DNA of 37,817 bases from contig JAQXNU010000043.1 in NCBI GenBank assembly GCA_029098165.1, positions 1-37,817 on the forward strand, in the 5' to 3' direction. This document shows positions 17,732-27,200 of the stretch, one piece after another (within the stretch, counting starts at the first letter, position 1; every line of letters starts with the position of its first letter). Made by a program: the position numbers and the translations under genes. The DNA is from Clostridiales bacterium. GTDB lineage: Bacteria > Bacillota > Clostridia > Lachnospirales > Lachnospiraceae. Under the pieces are notes generated by a model. That model did not search any database, was not told the DNA's origin, and worked only from the letters and a program-made list of their open reading frames with translations.

Positions 17732-18988
17732 TTGTTCAAAATTATCAAGAAAAACTGCTGTGGTCTTGATGTCCACAAGACTTGGATCTTTGCCTGTATC
17801 GGTATTACTGATTCCAATGACCGTACAGAGTATAAGCAGGCTCGTTTCTCTTCCTTTTCCAAAGGATTGCTGGAACTGTGCGATTGGCTTGCCAAGTACA
17901 ACTGTACCGATGTCTGCATGGAATCTACCGGAAAGTACTGGATCCCTGTCTATAACATTCTGGAGAAAAATAACCTATGGGTTACTCTTTCTCACCCAAA
18001 ATACACAAAACCTATGAAGGGTAATAAGACTGACCGTAAAGATGCCAAATGGATCTGCGATCTCTACATGTGTGGTATGGTCAAGCCTTCCTTTATTCCA
18101 CCTGCTGATATCCGTCATCTAAGAGACTTGGTTCGTTACCGATTCAAACTTACCTGTATGATTACCGGAGAAAAGAATCGTGCACAAAACTGCTTAACTG
18201 TATCTAATCTCAAACTTGATGATGTATTCAGTGATGTATTTGGCAAGTCCTCTCGTTCCATTATAGAACAGATACTTGCTCACCCTGGGGAAACCTTTGA
18301 TGTTACACCTTTTGTTGACAGTCGTTGCAAAACTCCGATTGAAGAAATCCAAGCCGCTGTTGATGGTGCTATCTCGCCTGAACAGGCTGTGAAACTTCGC
18401 CAATGCCTTAATCACATCGACGAATTAGAAAAGCACATAGAAACAGTGGAACAGGAAATTCTTCGCCTCTCTAATCAGTACTCGTCTGCACTTGAACTAA
18501 TACGTACTGTTCCTGGCTTCGGTAATAATCCGATGACTGCTATCCAAGTTCTCTCAGAAATCGGCGGTGATATGTCTGTCTTCCCCACAGCCAAACACCT
18601 CGTATCCTGGGCTGGATGTTGTCCTCGTAACGACCAAAGCAACAAAAAAATCAAATCGACTCGAATTTCCCGTGCCGGTTCTTATATTAAACCATTATTG
18701 GTACAAGTTGCAAACTCTTTAATCTTATCAAAGAAATATCCTGAGTTTACGACTCGTTATCGTCGTATAAAAGCACGTCGTGGTCACAAGAAAGCTACCA
18801 TCGCTCTGTGTCGTATGATCCTGACCGCTATCTGGCACATGCTTTCAGAGTTAAAGCCTTATACACCAGATGGATTTCTTGAATCGCGTCCTGTGAATGA
18901 ATCAAAAACTTTGACTACATCACAGGCACTTAATCTTCTTAAGCAACGAGGTTACATCATCAAAGATGATCCTGTAGCAGTTTCCTGA
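17732..18988 (+). mobile_element. IS110-family transposase gene (likely TTG start at 17732; ORF open from 17681)
   Basis: 'CCGLDVHKTWIFACIG', 'CMESTGKYWIPVYNIL', 'KGNKTDRKDAKWICDL', C-terminal Transposase_20-like 'IRTVPGFGNNPMTAIQVLSEIGGDMSVFPTAKHLVSWAGCCPRNDQS...KKIKSTRISRAGSYIKPLLVQ'; AGGAGG at 17718-17723. Confidence 0.93.
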
Positions 18989-19363
18989 TTAGGTGTTGTG
19001 TCTATATTTATTTTTGAAACCACCCAACGGATGGTTTGTTTGCTATGCTCTTTATTTTTTCTCTATCCGCTACCTCTTTGTTTCAAACTTATCCTCCCCT
19101 TACTGTTATATGATATTATTACTTCATGTCCCTTTAATTTTAAATAATCCTGTAAAGAGAAACACTATAAGACCGTGCCGTAGTTATGAGCACTATGTAT
19201 AGTGATTATTCCGATTTTCATGATTGAACCTCCGTTTTGTTACCACTAATTATACCTTATATAACAGGTCGGATTCAAGTACACTTACATAAACATGTCA
19301 GTATCTAAAACAAATTTCTTCCCATTATGATTGTAAGCCTATCTTCTTACTGATAAGAATTCA

Positions 19364-19392
19364 TTGCACCTTACATAATTCCTCGCTATAAT
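19364..19392 (+). promoter_or_regulatory. Sigma-A-like promoter for the MerR-methyltransferase gene
   Basis: TTGCAC - 17 nt - TATAAT, ~30 nt upstream of ATG 19424. Confidence 0.6.
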
Positions 19393-19423
19393 GTACATAT
19401 ATAAGAAAGGATTCGTATCGATC

Positions 19424-20602
19424 ATGAAAAAACAAGGTTATTATTCCTCGGGTGTATTTGCACATATGGCTCATGTCACACTGCGTACCATCCGTTATTA
19501 CGATAAACAGAATATACTAAAGCCTTCCTTCGTCAACGAATCGGGTGCCCGTTTTTATACCGATGAAGATTTTGCACGTTTGCAACAGATTCTTCTGTTA
19601 AAATACTTAGGCTTTTCGCTAGAGGATATTAAAGAAATGATCATCGATGATTCCGATTACCATTACATGATCAACTCTCTGCATATTCAGCGAAAGCTGA
19701 TTCAAGACCGTATTGAACAGATGCAACTGGTGGAAAAGGCAATTCAAGATACGACCGAAGTGATTGAAACTCACCATAACATTGACTGGAGCCAGATGTT
19801 AAACTTGATTCACCTTACTGGTATGGAAAAGAGCATGAAGAATCAATATCAGAATGCTTCCAATATCTCCTCCCGAATCAATCTTCACCACCTTTATTCT
19901 CAAAATAAAGAAGGCTGGTTTTCTTGGATTTATTCCCAGTGTGAGTTTGATGACAACATGAAAGTTCTCGAGTTAGGGTGTGGGGATGGAACCTTTTGGA
20001 TTGAAAATCAAACGAAACTTCCTAAACACATTCAGATCACACTATCCGATATCTCAGAGGGAATGCTTCGCGATGCCCATCGTAGCATTGGTCACGACGA
20101 TTCGCGATTTTCTTATAGTTGTTTTGACTGTAGCACCATACCATACGATGATAACAGCTTCGATTTGGTAATCGCAAATCATGTTTTATTCTATTGTTCG
20201 GACATTCCCGCCATCTGTCAGGAAGTCTGCCGAGTTTTAAAACCAAATGGTACCTTTATTTGTAGTACTTATGGAAAAGATCATATGAAAGAGATCCGTC
20301 AGCTCGTTACGGACTTTGATGACCGTATCGTACTTTCTGCAAAAAAACTGTATGATGTCTTTGGATTAGAAAATGGTAACGAGCAATTAGCTCCTTACTT
20401 TTCTCAGATTGAATTAAAACATTACGACGATGAGCTCATTGTTCCCGATTCTGAACCATTGATTTCCTACATTCTATCGTGCCACGGAAATCAGAATCAA
20501 TATTTGATCAACCATTATAAAGAATTTCGTGCATTTATTCAGAAAAAAATACAATATGGGATTCATATAACGAAAGATGCTGGAATATTTATTTGTCGAT
20601 AA
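19424..20602 (+). CDS. MerR-family regulator fused to a SAM-dependent methyltransferase (start refined to 19424)
   Basis: N-terminal MerR HTH 'YSSGVFAHMAHVTLRTIRYYDKQNILKPSFVNESGARFYTDEDFARLQQILLLKYLGFSLEDIKEMI'; C-terminal class I MTase 'MKVLELGCGDGTFWIEN...LSDISEGMLRDA...FDLVIANHVLFYCSD'. Confidence 0.9.
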   Translation: MKKQGYYSSGVFAHMAHVTLRTIRYYDKQNILKPSFVNESGARFYTDEDFARLQQILLLKYLGFSLEDIKEMIIDDSDYHYMINSLHIQRKLIQDRIEQMQLVEKAIQDTTEVIETHHNIDWSQMLNLIHLTGMEKSMKNQYQNASNISSRINLHHLYSQNKEGWFSWIYSQCEFDDNMKVLELGCGDGTFWIENQTKLPKHIQITLSDISEGMLRDAHRSIGHDDSRFSYSCFDCSTIPYDDNSFDLVIANHVLFYCSDIPAICQEVCRVLKPNGTFICSTYGKDHMKEIRQLVTDFDDRIVLSAKKLYDVFGLENGNEQLAPYFSQIELKHYDDELIVPDSEPLISYILSCHGNQNQYLINHYKEFRAFIQKKIQYGIHITKDAGIFICR

Positions 20603-20634
20603 TAAAAATATTTAGTAATTTGTGAAAAAAGTAC

Positions 20635-20665
20635 TTGAAGGTGACCTTAGGTCACCTTTTATAAT
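20635..20665 (+). promoter_or_regulatory. MerR-type promoter/operator: -35 TTGAAG, 19-bp spacer with perfect dyad, -10 TATAAT
   Basis: TTGAAG (20635-20640), TATAAT (20660-20665); dyad AAGGTGACC-TTA-GGTCACCTT (20638-20658). Could alternatively act as a terminator hairpin. Confidence 0.65.
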
Positions 20666-20728
20666 ATACTTAACAATCAAGGAGACATCAATTTATGAAA
20701 TAGAATAAAGAAACAAGGAGATTCATTT

Positions 20729-21625
20729 ATGAAAGGAATAATTTTAGCTGGTGGGTCAGGAACACGTCTCTACCCACTAACCATGGTCACTTCAAAGCAA
20801 CTGCTTCCGATCTACGATAAACCGATGATTTACTATCCGCTCTCAGTTTTAATGAATGCCGGTATCCGTGATATCTTAATTATCTCCACCCCACAGGATA
20901 CACCTCGTTTTGAGGAGCTTCTAAAGGATGGAAGTCAATTTGGACTTAACCTCTCCTATGCGGTACAGCCAAGTCCAGATGGACTTGCTCAGGCATTTCT
21001 CATTGGAGAAGAGTTTATTGGGGATGATAGCGTTGCTATGATTTTAGGAGATAACATCTTTACAGGTCATGGTTTGATCAAACGATTAAATGGAGCAGTA
21101 AAAAATGCAGAGAGTGGGAATGGAGCAACCATCTTTGGTTACTATGTCGATGATCCAGAACGTTTCGGTATCGTTGAATTTGATAGTAATGGGAAAGCGA
21201 TATCCATTGAAGAGAAGCCAGAACATCCAAAGAGCAATTACTGTGTTACTGGATTATACTTCTATGATAACAAAGTTATTGATTACGCAAAACAATTAAA
21301 ACCAAGTGCTCGTGGGGAATTAGAAATCACTGATTTAAACCGTATTTACCTTGAGAATAACAATCTTAATGTAGAGCTGCTTGGTCAAGGATTTACCTGG
21401 CTGGATACTGGAACACATGAAAGCCTTACCGAGGCTACTAACTTTGTAAAGACAGTAGAAAATCATCAACATCGTAAAATTGCCTGTCTGGAAGAAATCG
21501 CTTATCTTAATGGATGGATTTCTAGAGAAGAGATGCAAGAATGCTATGAAAAATTAAAGAAAAACCAATATGGTCAATATCTAAAAGATGTACTAGATGG
21601 AAAGTACTTAGATATCCTTCACTAA
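20729..21625 (+). CDS. rfbA: Glucose-1-phosphate thymidylyltransferase
   Basis: '[46 protein letters not shown]', '[13 protein letters not shown]'-type C-terminus. Confidence 0.96.
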   Translation: MKGIILAGGSGTRLYPLTMVTSKQLLPIYDKPMIYYPLSVLMNAGIRDILIISTPQDTPRFEELLKDGSQFGLNLSYAVQPSPDGLAQAFLIGEEFIGDDSVAMILGDNIFTGHGLIKRLNGAVKNAESGNGATIFGYYVDDPERFGIVEFDSNGKAISIEEKPEHPKSNYCVTGLYFYDNKVIDYAKQLKPSARGELEITDLNRIYLENNNLNVELLGQGFTWLDTGTHESLTEATNFVKTVENHQHRKIACLEEIAYLNGWISREEMQECYEKLKKNQYGQYLKDVLDGKYLDILH

Positions 21626-21700
21626 TCTCATTAACTACCAAGTGAAAGATTGATAATTTAACACGTAAATTAACAAAAATAAGATTAGGAGAATTATACA

Positions 21701-22720
21701 ATGAATATTATCGTAACTGGCGGTGCCGGATTTATCGGAAGTAATTTTATCTTCCACATGTTAAATAAATACCCTGATTATCGTATTATTTGCTTAGACT
21801 GCTTAACTTATGCAGGAAATCTTTCAACCTTAGCTCCAGTGATGGAAAATCCTAATTTTCGATTTGTAAAGGAAAGCATCACGGACCGAGAAGCAGTTTA
21901 CAAATTATTTGAAGAAGAACATCCGGATATTGTAGTTAACTTCGCAGCAGAAAGTCATGTAGATCGTTCCATCGAAAATCCTCAGGTATTTCTTGATACG
22001 AACATTGTCGGTACTTCAATTCTTATGGATGCTTGTCGTAAATATGGCATCCAGCGTTATCATCAGGTTTCTACCGATGAAGTTTATGGGGATCTTCCAC
22101 TCGACCGTCCTGACCTCTTCTTTACCGAAGAAACTCCAATCCATACAAGTAGTCCATACAGTTCCTCTAAAGCCGCTGCGGATCTTTTAGTATTAGCTTA
22201 CCATAGAACTTATAACCTGCCTGTGACGATCAGCCGTTGTTCGAACAACTATGGACCATATCATTTCCCAGAAAAACTCATTCCTTTAATGATTGCGAAT
22301 GCCCTTGCAGACAAACCACTTCCTGTTTACGGAGAAGGTTTAAATGTTAGAGACTGGCTTTATGTTGAAGATCACTGCAAAGCAATCGATCTTATTATTC
22401 ATAAAGGACGTGTTGGTGAAGTCTATAACGTAGGCGGTCACAACGAGATGAAAAACATAGATATCGTTAAAATCATCTGTAAGGAACTTGGGAAACCAGA
22501 AAGTCTGATTACCTTCGTTACGGATCGTAAAGGCCATGACATGCGCTATGCCATTGATCCAACTAAGATTCATAATGAATTAGGCTGGCTTCCTGAAACC
22601 AAATTCGAAGATGGTATTAAGAAAACTATTCAGTGGTATCTAGATAATCAAGAATGGTGGAGAACAATTATATCTGGAGAATACCAGAATTACTACAAAA
22701 AGATGTATGAGAACCGTTAG
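21701..22720 (+). CDS. rfbB: dTDP-glucose 4,6-dehydratase
   Basis: 'MNIIVTGGAGFIGSNFIFHML', 'AAESHVDRSI', 'STDEVYGDL', 'YSSSKAAADLLVLAYHRTYNLPV'. Confidence 0.96.
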   Translation: MNIIVTGGAGFIGSNFIFHMLNKYPDYRIICLDCLTYAGNLSTLAPVMENPNFRFVKESITDREAVYKLFEEEHPDIVVNFAAESHVDRSIENPQVFLDTNIVGTSILMDACRKYGIQRYHQVSTDEVYGDLPLDRPDLFFTEETPIHTSSPYSSSKAAADLLVLAYHRTYNLPVTISRCSNNYGPYHFPEKLIPLMIANALADKPLPVYGEGLNVRDWLYVEDHCKAIDLIIHKGRVGEVYNVGGHNEMKNIDIVKIICKELGKPESLITFVTDRKGHDMRYAIDPTKIHNELGWLPETKFEDGIKKTIQWYLDNQEWWRTIISGEYQNYYKKMYENR

Positions 22721-22787
22721 ATAGAAGGAGAACAGCTCGTTCTTCATAAGGAATTCTCAACAACTTGAAATATGAGGTATTAAGAAT

Positions 22788-23675
22788 ATGAAAGTTTTAG
22801 TTACAGGAGTTAAAGGTCAACTAGGATATGATTGTATGAATGAACTTAAAATAAGAAATCATGAAGCAATCGGTGTCGATATTGAAGAGATGGATATCAC
22901 AGATTCAGCTTCCGTTGAATCTGTATTACATGAAGTAAAACCTGATGCCGTCATTCATTGTGCTGCTTGGACCGCGGTAGATTTAGCTGAAGATGAAGAC
23001 AATAAAGAAAAAGTTCAACTTGTTAATGTAGTAGGTACAGAAAATATCGCAAAAGTTTGCAAATCACTCGACTGCAAACTGATGTACATTTCTACCGACT
23101 ATGTCTTTGATGGTCAAGGTACAAAACCTTGGCAACCTGACTGCAAAGACTACCACCCTCTCAATGTTTATGGTGAAACAAAACTTGCTGGCGAATTAGC
23201 AGTTTCTAGTATTCTAAACAAGTACTTCATTGTACGTATAGCATGGGTCTTCGGAATTAATGGAAATAACTTTATTAAAACGATGTTAAATGTCGGAAAG
23301 AATCACAATACGATCAACGTTGTGAATGACCAAATCGGAACTCCAACCTACACGTTGGATCTTGCAAGATTATTAGTCGACATGATCGAAACGGATCAAT
23401 ATGGATACTATCATGCAACCAACGAAGGCAGTTATATCAGCTGGTACGATTTCACCAAAGAAATCTTCCGTCAAGCAGTAGAACTTGGTCACACCGAATA
23501 CACCGAAGACAAAGTTTGTGTCAATCCAGTAACTACCGCAGAATATGGGATTTCCAAGGCAGCCAGACCTTTTAATAGTCGCTTGGATAAACAAAAACTG
23601 ATTGTTCATGGGTTTACTCCATTGCCAACCTGGCAGGATGCCGTAAAACGCTATTTGAAAGAAATTGACTTCTAA
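22788..23675 (+). CDS. rfbD: dTDP-4-dehydrorhamnose reductase
   Basis: 'MKVLVTGVKGQLGYDCMNEL', 'AVIHCAAWTAVDLAEDE', 'YISTDYVFDGQ', 'YGETKLAGE'. Confidence 0.95.
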   Translation: MKVLVTGVKGQLGYDCMNELKIRNHEAIGVDIEEMDITDSASVESVLHEVKPDAVIHCAAWTAVDLAEDEDNKEKVQLVNVVGTENIAKVCKSLDCKLMYISTDYVFDGQGTKPWQPDCKDYHPLNVYGETKLAGELAVSSILNKYFIVRIAWVFGINGNNFIKTMLNVGKNHNTINVVNDQIGTPTYTLDLARLLVDMIETDQYGYYHATNEGSYISWYDFTKEIFRQAVELGHTEYTEDKVCVNPVTTAEYGISKAARPFNSRLDKQKLIVHGFTPLPTWQDAVKRYLKEIDF

Positions 23676-23763
23676 ATGTATAAGTTTAATTAGCCGGAAG
23701 CTTCATAGGCTCCTAGCTATATTGAAACGCTCAGATAAAGAAACTATATAAGGAGAAAAATAA

Positions 23764-24357
23764 ATGGGACAAATTACAGTAGAAAAAAATGTAGGTGGTA
23801 TTGAAGGCTTATGCGTTATCAGTCCTGCTGTTCATGGTGACGCACGTGGATATTTTATGGAAACATATAACCAGAATGACATGAAAGAAGCAGGGCTTAA
23901 TATGGTATTCGTTCAGGATAATCAGTCCTGCTCTACGAAAGGTGTACTTCGCGGTCTTCACTTTCAAAAAGAATTCCCACAAGGAAAATTAGTACGCGTG
24001 ATCAAAGGGCGTGTCTTCGATGTTGCTGTTGACTTACGCAAAGATTCCAATACCTATGGGAAATGGTACGGAATTGAGCTAACAGAAGAAAACAAGAAAC
24101 AATTTTACATTCCAGAAGGATTTGCTCATGGATTTTTAGTACTTTCTGATATTGCCGAGTTCTGCTATAAATGCACTGACTTCTATCATCCTGGGGACGA
24201 AGGTGGTCTTGCTTGGAATGATCCTAAAATCGGTATTGTATGGCCTGAAGTTGTCGGAGAATATAAGGGAAGTGCTTCCGGCGTAGGATATAAAATGACA
24301 GATGGTACGGTATTGAATTTGAGTGAAAAAGACCAAAAACAACCTAATCTGATTTAG
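23764..24357 (+). CDS. rfbC: dTDP-4-dehydrorhamnose 3,5-epimerase
   Basis: 'DARGYFMETYNQNDM', 'FVQDNQSCSTKGVLRGLHFQ', 'YIPEGFAHGFLVLSD'. Confidence 0.96.
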   Translation: MGQITVEKNVGGIEGLCVISPAVHGDARGYFMETYNQNDMKEAGLNMVFVQDNQSCSTKGVLRGLHFQKEFPQGKLVRVIKGRVFDVAVDLRKDSNTYGKWYGIELTEENKKQFYIPEGFAHGFLVLSDIAEFCYKCTDFYHPGDEGGLAWNDPKIGIVWPEVVGEYKGSASGVGYKMTDGTVLNLSEKDQKQPNLI

Positions 24358-24369
24358 GAAATGAAATAA

Positions 24370-24420
24370 CCCCAGAGTAGTATGATTCACACTCATAACG
24401 CTCTGGGGTCTTCTTCGTTT
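24370..24420 (+). terminator. Rho-independent terminator downstream of rfbC
   Basis: CCCCAGAG (24370-24377) / CTCTGGGG (24401-24408) followed by TCTTCTTCGTTTTG. Confidence 0.75.
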
Positions 24421-24446
24421 TGTTCTATACAATTCTTAGCCTTGCT

Positions 24447-25619
24447 TTACGCTTTTTTCTCTTTCATTACAAGCTGCTCGACTAATTTATCTATCTGTTC
24501 TCTATTCTCGTCACTCATAGAAGACTGAATAGTAATCACCGGTTCAAGATAAGTGATATCTTTGCACTTCTCCATCATGCTCTTCATGACTTTTGCAGCC
24601 ACAGGTGCCCAAGATCCATTCTCCATCAGTGCGATTGTGCGATTTTGGTAATTACGTTCTGTCAAATGCGTAATAAATGTCTTCATAAATGGAAAGATAT
24701 CGGTGTTGTATGTAACCGATGCTAATACTAACTTTCCATATTCAAACGCTTTCGCAACTGCTGTTGTGATATCGGTTCTTGCAAGATCGAACACAATCAC
24801 ATTTTCGCATCCTTTTTCCTTAAGCTTCTTAGCAAGTAAATCCACTGCTTTCTTTGTATTTCCGTAGATGGAAGAATACGCAATCATAACTCCATCCGTT
24901 TCCACTGCATAGGATGACCATGTATTATATTTATCTAAATAATAATTCAGATTCTCCGTTAAAATCGGTCCATGTAACGGACAGATCTTTTCAATTGGAA
25001 CTCCTGCGACCTTTTTAAATAGCATCTGTACAGGCTGTCCATATTTACCAACAATACCGATATAGTATCGTCTCGCTTCCTCATCCCAAGGCTGTTCTAC
25101 ATCTAACGCACCGAAAGTACCAAAAGCATCTGCAGAGAAAAAGATTTTTTCTGTTGTTTCATAACACATCATAACTTCTGGCCAGTGAACCATTGGTGCA
25201 AAGATAAACTTAAGTGTATGTTTTCCTAGACTTAAGGTATCTTGATCTTTTACTTCCAGTTTTCTTCCGTCGATTTTTAAATCACGAAAGAAATTTTCCA
25301 TCATCGTAAATGTTTTTGCATTTCCTACAAGTACCGCTTCCGGATACGTTTCTGCAAACAACTGAATATTGGCACAATGATCTGGTTCCATATGATGAAC
25401 AATCAGATAATCTGGTTTCTTGTCCTTTAAGATACTTTTAACATTACTTAACCATTCTTCACCAAAATCTTTATCTACGGTATCCATAACCGCTATTTTG
25501 TCATCCTTAATGACATAGGAATTATAAGACATACCATTGGGAACGACATACTGCCCTTCAAAGAGATCAACTTTATGATCATTTACACCTACATAAAAAA
25601 TACTATCTGATATAAACAT
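24447..25619 (-). CDS. Flavodiiron protein (FprA-type)
   Basis: Metallo-beta-lactamase-like 'VHHMEPDHCANIQ' and flavodoxin domain 'GVMIAYSSIYGNTKKAVDLLAKKL'. Confidence 0.94.
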   Translation of the reverse strand: MFISDSIFYVGVNDHKVDLFEGQYVVPNGMSYNSYVIKDDKIAVMDTVDKDFGEEWLSNVKSILKDKKPDYLIVHHMEPDHCANIQLFAETYPEAVLVGNAKTFTMMENFFRDLKIDGRKLEVKDQDTLSLGKHTLKFIFAPMVHWPEVMMCYETTEKIFFSADAFGTFGALDVEQPWDEEARRYYIGIVGKYGQPVQMLFKKVAGVPIEKICPLHGPILTENLNYYLDKYNTWSSYAVETDGVMIAYSSIYGNTKKAVDLLAKKLKEKGCENVIVFDLARTDITTAVAKAFEYGKLVLASVTYNTDIFPFMKTFITHLTERNYQNRTIALMENGSWAPVAAKVMKSMMEKCKDITYLEPVITIQSSMSDENREQIDKLVEQLVMKEKKA

Positions 25620-25847
25620 GTAAATTTCCTCGCTTTCTTTTGTTATGAACCTTATACATCAATCGTCCATATTTTAAGTATTCACATAAACAAATACATT
25701 ACTCATATTTTAATAATAAAAGTTAGAAAAAATTCTGGAATACAACTTTGTAAGGTAACATAATATTATCATTTGTATTTACTCGTTGAAAATTTCTTTT
25801 CTATTATATCATTTTGTTCAGATGCCTTTCAAGACTTATGAGAGTTG

Positions 25848-26270
25848 CTACTTTATTTTCTCTACTAAACTTTCATACATCTCCTTGGTATCTTCTTCAT
25901 TCTTGCAGTTAAATACTACTGTTTCTCCATGATCATATTGAATTACTATGTATCTTGGAATCCTGTCATTGACAAATAGTTTATAAGAACCATAAGCCGA
26001 GTTTCTATAGTTACCCAGATGATAATTACCTATTGCTGCTCCATCTGTTCTTGAACCATAATCAATGGAATCCACTAACTGCACATCATTAATTTCTGAA
26101 AACCTTACATCTACACTATAAAAAAGACCACCTGATATCTTGATACCTGTATTATCCTGTTTTACCTGAACTCCTTGTTTTACGGTAACTACAAGCATTA
26201 TCCCAACTACTATAAAAATCGCAATTACTATAATTGTTTTCTTTGGAGTCATCGTTTTCTCATGCTTCAT
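25848..26270 (-). CDS. Membrane protein with bacterial PH-like domain
   Basis: Single TM then 'VQVKQDNTGIKISGGLFYSVDVRFSEINDVQLVDSI...RYIVIQYDHGETVVFNCKNEEDTKEMYESLVEKI'. Confidence 0.55.
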   Translation of the reverse strand: MKHEKTMTPKKTIIVIAIFIVVGIMLVVTVKQGVQVKQDNTGIKISGGLFYSVDVRFSEINDVQLVDSIDYGSRTDGAAIGNYHLGNYRNSAYGSYKLFVNDRIPRYIVIQYDHGETVVFNCKNEEDTKEMYESLVEKIK

Positions 26271-26640
26271 AATAATTCCTCCTTTGATAATAAATCCATA
26301 GTTTCGCTCGACTCATATTCTGGCAATACACGATAATGCATAAAGATACGATGTTCGGCATAACCTGGTGCATCATCTTCCTGCTTATCATAAATCATTG
26401 CATGCCCTTTACCGATTACCTGATCATGTTCATCCAAGCATAAAAATACATGTTCCCCCCAGCGAGTCCTTGGATCATAGCTCCAATAGATACCGTCTGG
26501 GTATTTTGCATTCACCGCCATGTATAACTGATTTAAAGGTTCATTCCATTTATCCTCATAGATAAATTCCACAATCCGATAGGTACCATTCATATCCTCG
26601 TCTGCCTCCCTCCGAGTAGAATGCCGTTTCCGATTAACTT
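26267..26640 (-). pseudogene. GNAT acetyltransferase N-terminal fragment (C-terminally truncated)
   Basis: 'MNGTYRIVEFIYEDKWNEPLNQLYMAVNAKYPDGIYWSYDPRTRWGEHVFLCLDEHDQVIGKGHAMIYDKQED...HRIFMHYRVLPEYESS' resembles the N-terminal half of a GNAT; ORF ends in the Shine-Dalgarno of the next gene. Boundary with the GyrI remnant is approximate. Confidence 0.45.
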
Positions 26641-26649
26641 TATTGGCAC

Positions 26650-27120
26650 TCATCCTAATTTTCTTAATCGGAATCATGATTTCACCACGAACATTTCCGT
26701 TTCTGGCATTTCCATAATAGAATTCAAATGATGGACCTTCGCTGATTTCATAGCCTGTATTCGGAATCCATTCCGAATGAACTCTTGACCATAGTTTAGA
26801 CATGTTTTCACCTGACTTGGAGTCATTCCATGTTGTTTTTCAAATGCTCTCGTAAAACTGTCTGCACTTAAGTAGCCGTATTTTAAGGCAACGTCGATTA
26901 CTTTTTCTCCTTCCTGCAAATCAAACACTGCCATGGATAGCCGCCGTTTTCGAATATACTCCGATAATGGAATTCCAGTGATATAATTAAATATTCGCTG
27001 AAAATGATATGGAGAATATGATGTTACCTTTGCAATCTCTTCTAGCTCTAACTTATCATCGAGATTCTCTTCTATATATTCAATTGCCTGATTTAGTTCT
27101 GTGATCAAATCCATCCTCAT
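26650..27120 (-). pseudogene. AraC-family regulator with deleted/frameshifted GyrI-like effector-binding domain
   Basis: Intact AraC HTH ('LDDKLELEEIAKVTSYSPYHFQRIFNYITGIPLSEYIRKRRLS...DSFTRAFEKQHGMTPSQVK') then, in another frame, 'LWSRVHSEWIPNTGYEISEGPSFEFYYGNARNGNVRGEIMIPIKK', typical of the extreme C-terminus of GyrI-like domains. Confidence 0.6.
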
Positions 27121-27200
27121 GGCTCCTATTTTACCAAAATAAATGGTATCTATCCCGACTATTGAAATAAGAATATGTCGGATTTGCTTATGCGAATGGC

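Noticed and set aside
19017-19038. AAACCACCC-aac-GGATGGTTT imperfect hairpin after the IS110 transposase
   Set aside because: Not enough evidence to call it the IS right end or a terminator; no matching left-end repeat found and no T tract.
20638-20658. Dyad read purely as a rho-independent terminator of the MerR-methyltransferase gene
   Set aside because: Possible, but the downstream T tract is short and interrupted, and the -35/19 bp/-10 arrangement fits a MerR promoter better; both roles remain testable.
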